Shown here: piece after piece, positions 1-6,087 of the stretch
Layout: the number at the start of each line of letters is the position of its first letter
Position numbering within the stretch: the first letter of the stretch is position 1
NCBI GenBank assembly: GCA_027079895.1
Contig: JALWUZ010000412.1
Location: forward strand, 1 to 17,006
Origin: Anaerolineae bacterium
GTDB lineage: Bacteria; Chloroflexota; Anaerolineae; B4-G1
DNA length: 17,006 nt
Reading direction: 5' to 3'
Made by a program: the position numbers and the translations under genes
The notes under the pieces: model-generated
The model's database searches: none
The model's input: only the letters and a program-made list of their open reading frames with translations
What the model was told of the DNA's origin: nothing

Positions 1-1122
1 GTCCAGTTCCTCCTGAGTGCGGCTGAGAGGCTTGTGGGCAACGACCCAGCGGCGGAGTAGTTCCACTCGGAAGCGATAGCCGCCGTCCGCCAGCACGAGG
101 ATGTCCCACTGTTCCAAGAGGCGGGGGGCGTCGCGCAGTTCGCCGATTACGATCCGCACGCCGCTCTCCGTCAGGATGTCGCCCAGCCGCTCCTCATCCA
201 CCGGCTGCGGCCCGACAGCCGCCAACGCGGACGCTACCACTTTCTCGGCCGGACCCAGCCCGTCCCACAGCCACTCGAACATGTTGTGGCTGGCTTCCAG
301 CGTCGCCGGGACGGCGGCGTCCACGTCATCGGGGCGGACCGGAGGCGGTTCGTCCGTCGCGTCGTGTGCCTTCTCCCACACCTGCCAGCAGAGCGCTTGT
401 GTCAGGTAAGGGTGTCCGGCGGCCAACTCCCAGATATGCGCGACGGCCTCTTTCGTCCAGCGCAGGCTGCCGTTGCGCTCGGAGAGGCGCACCAGTTCCT
501 CGGCGTCTCTCCGGCTCAAGAAGGAGACCCGCTTGGCAGGCAGATCCTTGAACAGACCACGGGCGACGATGTCCAGGTCGTCAATGTTGCGCCCCAGGAC
601 GAAGACGAACTGCAACCGCTCAGGAGCCAAGCGGCGCAGGTCGCGCATATAGCCGAAGAAACGTTTTTTGGACTGCGATTCGGCCTCCGGGTCGGCCAAG
701 ACGTCGAATTCGTCCAGCAGGAGCACCAGACTGGCCTGCTCCGGCAGGGCCTCCAGGACACCCGGCAGGAATGACTCGCGGAAGTCTCGCTCCGTCGTTT
801 CCTGCGGAGTGGGGTCGGGGAGGCCCAGATGTATGGCGATGGTGCGTCCCAGGTCGTGCAGGATGTCCGGGAGGGGGAGACCGGCATTGTTCATCAGGTC
901 GAACAGGACTGGGTGGTAGGGGCCGTGCTCCGGCAGGTGCAGTTCCAGGTACTGGAGGATGGAAGTCTTGCCGATGCGCCGCTGGCCGTAGAGGGTGATG
1001 GCGTTCTGGGTGGGATGGCGCAGGACGCGCAGCACCTCGCGTAGCACGTCGGAGCGTCCTACGAAAGCGTCGGTCTTGCCGACCGGGTCGCCGGCGGTGT
1101 AGGGGTTGGTCGGGAAGGGCAT
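1..1122 (-). CDS. STAND/ORC-like P-loop ATPase, 3'-truncated by the window edge
   Basis: The reading frame stays open from an ATG at 1122 to base 1, giving 374 codons without a stop, so the C-terminus lies outside the window. A GGAG-type ribosome binding site sits just upstream of the ATG. Seen in the protein: Walker A GQRRIGKTS at residues 46-54, Walker B LVLLLDEFD at 132-140, a GHPYLTQ motif at 237-243 typical of the lid of archaeal/STAND-type ATPases, and a winged-helix-like segment around 285-362 ending in FRVELLRRWV. In known members of this broad class (PF13191/PF01637-like) the ATPase acts as a nucleotide-driven switch, often joined to a C-terminal repeat, membrane or effector domain. 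That part is not visible here, so the role is unknown. It is transcribed divergently from the regulator-pot operon. I am confident of the ATPase class only. Confidence 0.85.
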   Translation of the reverse strand, partial: MPFPTNPYTAGDPVGKTDAFVGRSDVLREVLRVLRHPTQNAITLYGQRRIGKTSILQYLELHLPEHGPYHPVLFDLMNNAGLPLPDILHDLGRTIAIHLGLPDPTPQETTERDFRESFLPGVLEALPEQASLVLLLDEFDVLADPEAESQSKKRFFGYMRDLRRLAPERLQFVFVLGRNIDDLDIVARGLFKDLPAKRVSFLSRRDAEELVRLSERNGSLRWTKEAVAHIWELAAGHPYLTQALCWQVWEKAHDATDEPPPVRPDDVDAAVPATLEASHNMFEWLWDGLGPAEKVVASALAAVGPQPVDEERLGDILTESGVRIVIGELRDAPRLLEQWDILVLADGGYRFRVELLRRWVVAHKPLSRTQEELD

Positions 1123-1157
1123 TATCTGCTCCGTCGTCGGCAGGTTGAGCGGCTATG

Positions 1158-1185
1158 AGTATAGTCGAAAATGGGGGAGCGTCAA
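1158..1185 (-). promoter_or_regulatory. Predicted sigma70-type promoter of the ATPase gene
   Basis: On the minus strand TTGACG (1185-1180) and TATACT (1163-1158) are separated by 16 bp. The predicted transcript start, near 1151, lies about 30 bases before the ATG at 1122, leaving room for the ribosome binding site. Confidence 0.6.
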
Positions 1186-1215
1186 GCAAAAGGGATGGAC
1201 TGCACCGCAACGATA

Positions 1216-1245
1216 TTCGTCACCACAACCCCTTCTGGTGACGAA
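1216..1245. promoter_or_regulatory. 10-bp perfect inverted repeat between divergent promoters, candidate operator
   Basis: TTCGTCACCA at 1216-1225 is perfectly complementary in reverse to TGGTGACGAA at 1236-1245, with a 10-base spacer, so the half-site centres are 20 bp apart (about two helical turns). It lies between the -35 box of the minus-strand promoter (1185-1180) and that of the plus-strand promoter (1261). An 8-base direct repeat, CACCGCAA, flanks it at 1203-1210 and 1249-1256. There is no T-tract, which argues against a terminator. The position fits binding by the adjacent Lrp/AsnC-type regulator; that is inference. Confidence 0.5.
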
Positions 1246-1260
1246 ATCCACCGCAATTGA

Positions 1261-1289
1261 TTGACGACTTGGCGAAAATCGTGTATAAT
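1261..1289 (+). promoter_or_regulatory. Predicted sigma70-type promoter of the regulator-potABCD operon
   Basis: TTGACG at 1261-1266 and TATAAT at 1284-1289 with a 17-bp spacer, one mismatch from consensus. The predicted start near 1296 puts the regulator's GTG about 40 bases downstream. An in-frame ATG-like codon at or before the -10 box cannot be the start, because it precedes the transcript. Confidence 0.75.
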
Positions 1290-1335
1290 GACCGCCGTTG
1301 TTCGTTCCCCTTTCGACCCGCCGAGGGAGTCTCCC

Positions 1336-1812
1336 GTGGACGAGATTGACCTGGGCATCATCGCTCAACTCCAGTACGACGGACGCAAGCCCTACACCCA
1401 GATCGCCGAGGAGTTGGGCGTGACAGAGGCCACCGTGCGCCGGCGCGTCAACGAGATGATCCGCGCCGGAATCCTCCAGGTAGTCGGCATCGTAGAGCCG
1501 TTCCAGTTGGGCATCCAGGCTCCGGCCATCATCGGCGTCAGCGTCCAACCTGCCCTCCTGAACCAGGCCGCCGAGCAAATCGCCGAGTTCGACGAGGTGA
1601 GTTATCTGTTGATGACCTCCGGCGGCTTCGACCTCCTGGTCGAGGTGATGTGCCGCGACATGGACGACCTGGCGCGGTTCATCAGCGAGCGGCTGGGACA
1701 GGTGCCGGGCGTCCAGCGCACCGAAACCTTCCTCATCCTCCACACCTACAAACTATCCTACCGCTGGGGGGCGCCACAACGCATGCCGTCGGCGGGCCGG
1801 CCGTCAGAGTAA
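1336..1812 (+). CDS. Lrp/AsnC-family transcriptional regulator
   Basis: The product is 158 residues, the usual size of the family. I chose GTG 1336 because GAGGGAG (1323-1329) lies 6 bases upstream and the protein then begins MDEIDLGIIAQLQYDGR, the typical Lrp/AsnC N-terminus. An upstream ATG would fall inside the promoter. Residues 1-50 form the helix-turn-helix domain (recognition segment around VTEATVRRRVNEM, 29-41). Residues 60-140 fit the RAM ligand-binding and oligomerisation domain, with the Gly-containing TSGGFDLLVEV stretch at 94-104. Members bind amino acids or related small molecules and act as octamers or dimers on promoter DNA. The potA start is only 15 bases beyond the stop, so the regulator is co-transcribed with the polyamine transporter and probably controls it and itself. 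The ligand is unknown. Confidence 0.88.
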   Translation: MDEIDLGIIAQLQYDGRKPYTQIAEELGVTEATVRRRVNEMIRAGILQVVGIVEPFQLGIQAPAIIGVSVQPALLNQAAEQIAEFDEVSYLLMTSGGFDLLVEVMCRDMDDLARFISERLGQVPGVQRTETFLILHTYKLSYRWGAPQRMPSAGRPSE

Positions 1813-1827
1813 GCAAAGGAGGTCTTG

Positions 1828-2904
1828 ATGGCGGAAAGTATCCCTGCTGTGGAGTTGGAGCACGTCACCAAGCGGTTCGGGAACGTGGTGGCGGTGAACG
1901 ACGTGACGCTGCGCATTGCCGAAGGGGAGTTCTTCTCCCTCCTGGGGCCCTCCGGCTGTGGCAAGACGACCACCCTGCGGATGATCGCCGGGTTCGAGAT
2001 GCCCACCGCCGGCGTCGTGCGCATACGAGGCCAGGAGATGGGGGAGACCCCGCCCTTCAAGCGGCCCGTCAACACCGTCTTCCAAAGTTACGCCCTGTTC
2101 CCCCACCTGACCGTCGCCCAGAACGTCGCCTTCGGGCTGGAGATGCAGAAGGTGCCCCGCAAGGAGATCAAACAGCGGGTGGCGGAAGCGTTGGAGATGG
2201 TGCGCCTGCCCCAGATGGCGAACCGCAAGCCCAAGCAACTTTCCGGCGGGCAGCGGCAGCGGATCGCCCTGGCGCGGGCGTTGGTGAACCGCCCCCAGGT
2301 GCTCCTGCTGGACGAGCCACTCGGTGCGCTCGACCTCAAGTTGCGCAAGGCGATGCAGTTGGAACTGAAGGCCCTCCAGTCCCAGGTGGGAATCACCTTC
2401 ATCTACGTGACCCACGACCAGGAAGAGGCCCTCACGATGTCGGATCGGATCGCGGTGATGAACGAGGGGCGCGTCTACCAGGTCGGCACACCGCGCGAGA
2501 TCTACGAACGGCCCAACTCCCGCTTCGTGGCCGACTTCATCGGCGAGACCAATTTCCTCACCGGCCGGGTGGAGGAGGTGCGGGGGGAGCAGGCGGTCGT
2601 CCTGGTGGACGGGACGGTGCGGGTCGTCGGCACGCTCACGGGGCCGGTGAGCCGTGGACAGGAAGTCACCGTCGCCATCCGCCCGGAGAAACTGCGCCTC
2701 CGACCGACGGGGGAGGTTCAGGGCCGCGTCGAGGAACTGATCTACATCGGCACCGACACGCGGTACGTGATTCGGCTCACGGAGCGCAGCCGCCTGACGG
2801 TGCGGACGCAGAACGTCGGCATCGGGGACTCCCAGCGGTTCCGCCAGGGAGAGCGGGTAGGCCTGGAGTGGAACGATGAGAGCGCGTTGGTGCTGGTGGA
2901 ATAG
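1828..2904 (+). CDS. potA: Spermidine/putrescine-type ABC transporter ATP-binding protein PotA
   Basis: The 358-residue product is full length for PotA. ATG 1828 follows AAAGGAGG (1815-1822) by 5 bases; the in-frame TTG just before it is too close. Seen: Walker A GPSGCGKTT (40-48), Q-loop VFQSYALFPH (84-93), signature LSGGQ (138-142), Walker B LLLDEP (159-164), switch histidine H196 in VTHDQEE, and a C-terminal TOBE-like region from about 270 to 358 with IRPEKLRL. The protein powers polyamine import as a dimer on the inner face of the membrane, paired with PotB and PotC. It could serve another compound of the PotA/FbpC group, but the neighbouring PotD-like receptor supports polyamines. The stop overlaps the ribosome binding site of potB. 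Confidence 0.93.
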   Translation: MAESIPAVELEHVTKRFGNVVAVNDVTLRIAEGEFFSLLGPSGCGKTTTLRMIAGFEMPTAGVVRIRGQEMGETPPFKRPVNTVFQSYALFPHLTVAQNVAFGLEMQKVPRKEIKQRVAEALEMVRLPQMANRKPKQLSGGQRQRIALARALVNRPQVLLLDEPLGALDLKLRKAMQLELKALQSQVGITFIYVTHDQEEALTMSDRIAVMNEGRVYQVGTPREIYERPNSRFVADFIGETNFLTGRVEEVRGEQAVVLVDGTVRVVGTLTGPVSRGQEVTVAIRPEKLRLRPTGEVQGRVEELIYIGTDTRYVIRLTERSRLTVRTQNVGIGDSQRFRQGERVGLEWNDESALVLVE

Positions 2905-2913
2905 GAGGCCGCT

Positions 2914-3771
2914 ATGCAAAGGGTAAGTGGTCACCGACAAAAAATGGAGGTCTTCACCCTCATCTTCCCGGCCCTCTTCTGGCTGACGGTCTTCTTCGCC
3001 ATCCCGCTGCTCTCCATCGTCGTCTACAGTTTCTTGAAGAAGGGGCTCTACGGCGTGCTGGTCTGGGAGTTCAACCTGGAAAACTACGCCCGCTTCCTCG
3101 ACCCGCTGTACTTCAAAGTCTTCGGTCGCTCCTTCGCCGTCGCCGTCCTGACGACGCTCGGCTGCCTGGTCATCGGCTACCCGCTGGCGGCCTGGCTGGC
3201 GACTCGCCCGACCCGCTTCCAGGGTATCCTGCTGATGCTGCTGATGATCCCCTTCTGGACGAACTTCCTGGTGCGCACTTACGCCTGGATCGTCCTCCTG
3301 GCGCGGGAGGGGTTCATCAACACCGCCTTGATGAGCCTGGGAGTGATCAACGAACCGCTGGGGATGCTGTATACCCAGCCGGCGGTCATCGTGGGACTGG
3401 TCTACGGCTGGGTGACGGACATGGTGCTCCCCATCTACGCCACGATGGTGGGGCTGGACCGGTCGCTGCTGGAGGCGGCGCAGGACTTGTACGCCAACGA
3501 CCTCAAGACTTTCACGCGGGTCGTCCTGCCGCTGACGATGCCGGGGATCGTCGCCGGCTCGATTCTGGTCTTCATCCCCTCGATGGGGGCCTACGTGACG
3601 CCGGATCTGCTGGGCGGCGGCAAGGTGGATATGATCGGCAATCTGGTGCAGCGGCAGTTCGGCAGTGCCCAGGACTGGCCCTTCGGCTCGGCGATCTCCT
3701 GCGTGCTGATGGCGATTATGGTCATCGGCACCCTCATCTACTTCCGCATATCCGGCGGCCGAGAGCGATAG
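2914..3771 (+). CDS. potB: Spermidine/putrescine-type ABC transporter permease PotB
   Basis: The 285-residue membrane protein starts at ATG 2914, 5 bases after GGAGG (2904-2908), which shares its first G with the potA stop codon. About six hydrophobic segments are visible: roughly 14-40, 74-97, 104-131, 155-178, 208-230 and 260-278. The EAA loop that docks onto the ATPase is LLEAAQDLYANDLKTF (185-200), followed by LPLTMPGI. It forms one half of the channel through the cytoplasmic membrane, with PotC as the other half. The gene is in tight operon spacing, 9 bases on each side. Confidence 0.92.
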   Translation: MQRVSGHRQKMEVFTLIFPALFWLTVFFAIPLLSIVVYSFLKKGLYGVLVWEFNLENYARFLDPLYFKVFGRSFAVAVLTTLGCLVIGYPLAAWLATRPTRFQGILLMLLMIPFWTNFLVRTYAWIVLLAREGFINTALMSLGVINEPLGMLYTQPAVIVGLVYGWVTDMVLPIYATMVGLDRSLLEAAQDLYANDLKTFTRVVLPLTMPGIVAGSILVFIPSMGAYVTPDLLGGGKVDMIGNLVQRQFGSAQDWPFGSAISCVLMAIMVIGTLIYFRISGGRER

Positions 3772-3780
3772 GAGGGAACG

Positions 3781-4605
3781 ATGAAAACCGGTTCATCTCG
3801 CCAGCGGACTCTCATCCGCATTGGACAGAAAGTGCTCTCCCTGCACGCCCTGTTCTCCTACCTGTTCCTCTACCTGCCGATCATCATCCTCATCATCTTC
3901 TCCTTCAACAACTCCAAATCGGTCTTCCGGTGGGCCGGATTCACCACCCACTGGTATCTGGACTTGTTCAGCGACCCGCGCATAATGAGCGCGTTGAAAA
4001 ACAGCCTCATCGTGGCCTCCGCCTCCACCATCGCCTCCACCATCTTCGGGACGATGGTCTCCATCGCTATGGAGCGGTACGACTTCTTCGGCAAACTCCC
4101 CTTCGACGCGCTGCTCTACCTGCCAATCGTCATCCCGGACATCACGATGGCGGTGATGCTCCTGGTGTTTTTCGTGACCATCCATATGCCGTTGGGGTTG
4201 CACACCATCATCATCTCCCATATCGCCTTCAACATCTCCTTCGTCTCGGTGACGGTGCGGGCGCGGCTCGCCAGCCTGGACCCGGCCCTGGAGGAGGCAG
4301 CGCAAGACCTGTACGCCAACGAGTGGCAGACGTTCTGGAAAGTGACGTTCCCCCTGCTCCTGCCGGGGATTATCGGCGGCGCGTTGATGGCCTTCACCCT
4401 CTCGCTGGACGATTACGTCATCACGTTCTTCACCGCCGGGGCCCGCTCGACGACCCTCCCCCTGCGCATCTACTCGATGGTCAAGACGGGCGTCAAGCCG
4501 GACATCAACGCGCTTTCCAGTTTGATGATGATGGTCTCGATGGCGTTGGTAGTGCTCTCGTTGCTCCTGCAACGGAAAGGAGGTGAAGGAGTCACGATTC
4601 AGTAG
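3781..4605 (+). CDS. potC: Spermidine/putrescine-type ABC transporter permease PotC
   Basis: The 274-residue membrane protein has ATG 3781 preceded by GGAGGG (3771-3776), whose first base is the last base of the potB stop. Hydrophobic segments lie near 22-43, 72-95, 108-132, 138-158, 190-216 and 245-264. The EAA loop ALEEAAQDLYANEWQTF (169-185) is nearly the same as that of PotB, as expected for paired permeases docking on one ATPase. The conserved LSLDDYVITFF segment (208-217) is typical of PotC. The last 20 codons carry the sequence AAAGGAGGTGA, which resembles a ribosome binding site, but no start codon uses it. Confidence 0.92.
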   Translation: MKTGSSRQRTLIRIGQKVLSLHALFSYLFLYLPIIILIIFSFNNSKSVFRWAGFTTHWYLDLFSDPRIMSALKNSLIVASASTIASTIFGTMVSIAMERYDFFGKLPFDALLYLPIVIPDITMAVMLLVFFVTIHMPLGLHTIIISHIAFNISFVSVTVRARLASLDPALEEAAQDLYANEWQTFWKVTFPLLLPGIIGGALMAFTLSLDDYVITFFTAGARSTTLPLRIYSMVKTGVKPDINALSSLMMMVSMALVVLSLLLQRKGGEGVTIQ

Positions 4606-4663
4606 CAGGCGACGAACGGCAACAGGCGAAAGCAACCCGCGATAAACGAAACAGGAGGATGAA

Positions 4664-5743
4664 ATGAGGAGACTACGCTTACTCTCGATAATCACATTGG
4701 TCGCACTGCTGGCACCGCTGGTGCTGGCCGGGTGCGGCGGGAAGAAGGAGGAGCAGGTCACGGAACTCCACTTCTTCAACTGGTCGGAGTACATTGACCC
4801 GCAGATCTACGACGACTTCGAGAAGGAGTACGGCATCCACGTCGTCGAGGACACCTTCGCCAGCAACGAGGACTTGCTGAGCAAGTTGCAGGCCGGGGCG
4901 ACCGGCTACGATGTCATCGTGCCGTCGGACTACATGGTGGCGATGATGATCGAGTTGGGGCTGCTGGCGGAGTTGGACAAGGACAATCTGCCGAACATCA
5001 GCAATCTGGCGGAGACCTTCACCAACCCGCCCTACGACCCCGGCTTGGTTCACTGCGTGCCGTACATGTGGGGCACGACCGGCATCGGGTTCGACTGGGA
5101 CTACTTCGACGAGCCGCCCGACAGTTGGTCGTACCTGTTCGACCCCGACGTGGCCTCGCAGTACGCCGGCTACTACAGCCTGCTGAACGACCCGACCGAG
5201 GTCATCGGGGCCGCGCTCATCTACCTGGGCTACTCGCCGAACGACCGCGACCCGGCCCACATCGAGGAGGCGAAGAACGTCATCATCGCCATCAAGCCCT
5301 ACGTCCACACCTTCGATAGCGAGCAGTTCGAGGACCTGCTCTCTTCGGAGGAGATTCACCTGGCGCACGGCTGGAGCGGCGACATCTTCATGAAGCAGGT
5401 CGAGGACGAGTCCATTGACTACGTCATCCCGAAGGAGGGGGCGATCATCTGGGCGGACAACCTGTGCATCCCCAAGAGCGTGGACGACAGCCCGGCTCGG
5501 AAGAAGGCCGCCGAGTTGTGGATCAACTACCTCATGCGGGCGGACGTGGCGGGGAAGAACACCAACTACGTCTGGTACGCCAGTCCCAACCAGGCCGCCG
5601 AGGAGTACATTGACCAGGAGATCCTGGAACATCCGGGCATCTACCCTTCGGCGGAGACCTGGAAGCGGCTGACCTGGTCGGAGCCGCTGGGCGAGGCGCA
5701 GGCGTTGTACGACCGGGCCTGGACGGAGATCAAGAGCGAGTGA
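4664..5743 (+). CDS. potD: Polyamine-binding lipoprotein PotD
   Basis: The 359-residue product begins at ATG 4664, 5 bases after AGGAGG (4653-4658); an earlier ATG at 4659 is out of frame. A lipoprotein signal peptide ends in LAGC with lipidated C24, which anchors the receptor outside the membrane. The mature part opens with LHFFNWSEYIDP, the hallmark of PotD/PotF proteins. By alignment from memory to E. coli PotD, the amine-cage residues appear kept: W40 and Y43 (NWSEY), Y90 (VPSDY), E179 (PTEVIG), and W263 with D265 (IWADNL). This supports a polyamine ligand; spermidine versus putrescine cannot be told. The gene is last in the operon, 58 bases after potC, and is followed by a terminator. 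Confidence 0.92.
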   Translation: MRRLRLLSIITLVALLAPLVLAGCGGKKEEQVTELHFFNWSEYIDPQIYDDFEKEYGIHVVEDTFASNEDLLSKLQAGATGYDVIVPSDYMVAMMIELGLLAELDKDNLPNISNLAETFTNPPYDPGLVHCVPYMWGTTGIGFDWDYFDEPPDSWSYLFDPDVASQYAGYYSLLNDPTEVIGAALIYLGYSPNDRDPAHIEEAKNVIIAIKPYVHTFDSEQFEDLLSSEEIHLAHGWSGDIFMKQVEDESIDYVIPKEGAIIWADNLCIPKSVDDSPARKKAAELWINYLMRADVAGKNTNYVWYASPNQAAEEYIDQEILEHPGIYPSAETWKRLTWSEPLGEAQALYDRAWTEIKSE

Positions 5744-5763
5744 CAGGCCGCGTTCGAGAAAAG

Positions 5764-5800
5764 CGAGGAGCGCACCGACGAGGTGCGCTCCTCGTGTTTT
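5764..5800. terminator. Bidirectional intrinsic terminator between convergent potD and ferredoxin genes
   Basis: A perfect 13-bp stem (CGAGGAGCGCACC at 5764-5776 and its reverse complement at 5782-5794) encloses a 5-base loop. On the plus strand TTTT follows at 5797-5800. On the minus strand the stem is followed by CTTTTC, so it can stop transcription from both sides. Confidence 0.85.
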
Positions 5801-5820
5801 GTGTCGCCCTGCGGAGGCCG

Positions 5821-5840
5821 CCGCGGATGGCCGTCCGCGG
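5821..5840. repeat. Short GC-rich inverted repeat
   Basis: CCGCGGA (5821-5827) and TCCGCGG (5834-5840) form a perfect 7-bp inverted repeat with a 6-base loop, just beyond the ferredoxin stop codon. There is no T-tract. It may protect the 3' end of the minus-strand message or be a dispersed repeat. Confidence 0.4.
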
Positions 5841-5853
5841 AACTTCGCGGGGG

Positions 5854-6060
5854 TTACATCACGCGCACGGCCTTGAGCGGGCAGGCCTGAGCGCACAGCC
5901 CGCACCCGACGCACATCGTCGGGTGGACGTCCGGCATTTCGTAGGGGGCCTCCTGGGTCATCACCTTGTTGGGACAGGCCAGGGCCGCCAGACAAATGCC
6001 GTTCTCGCAGTGGTCAGGCTGGCATTGGCTGTAGTTGACCATCGAACGCTTCTTGGGCAT
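5854..6060 (-). CDS. Small ferredoxin-type 4Fe-4S protein with an additional Cys motif
   Basis: The 68-residue product starts at ATG 6060, with a GGAGGAGG-type ribosome binding site just upstream. An in-frame Met at residue 7 is a possible alternative. The C-terminal half holds a classic 4Fe-4S motif, CVGCGLCAQACP (C50, C53, C56, C60). The N-terminal half holds C13, C18, C23 and C29-P (spacing C-x4-C-x4-C-x5-CP), close to the unusual first cluster of the RLI/ABCE1 ferredoxin domain. Two 4Fe-4S clusters are therefore likely. It probably carries electrons to or from the flavoprotein encoded 27 bases upstream. It is the last gene before the terminator. Confidence 0.85.
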   Translation of the reverse strand: MPKKRSMVNYSQCQPDHCENGICLAALACPNKVMTQEAPYEMPDVHPTMCVGCGLCAQACPLKAVRVM

Positions 6061-6087
6061 CTCCTCACCTCCTCCTTGTTGCGAACG

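Noticed and set aside
1804..2940. Minus-strand open frame over potA
   Set aside because: Antisense shadow of a canonical ABC ATPase; the product shows no family features.
5821..5840. Second intrinsic terminator for the ferredoxin gene
   Set aside because: The stem is perfect, but no T-tract follows on the minus strand; the hairpin at 5764-5794 is the better terminator.
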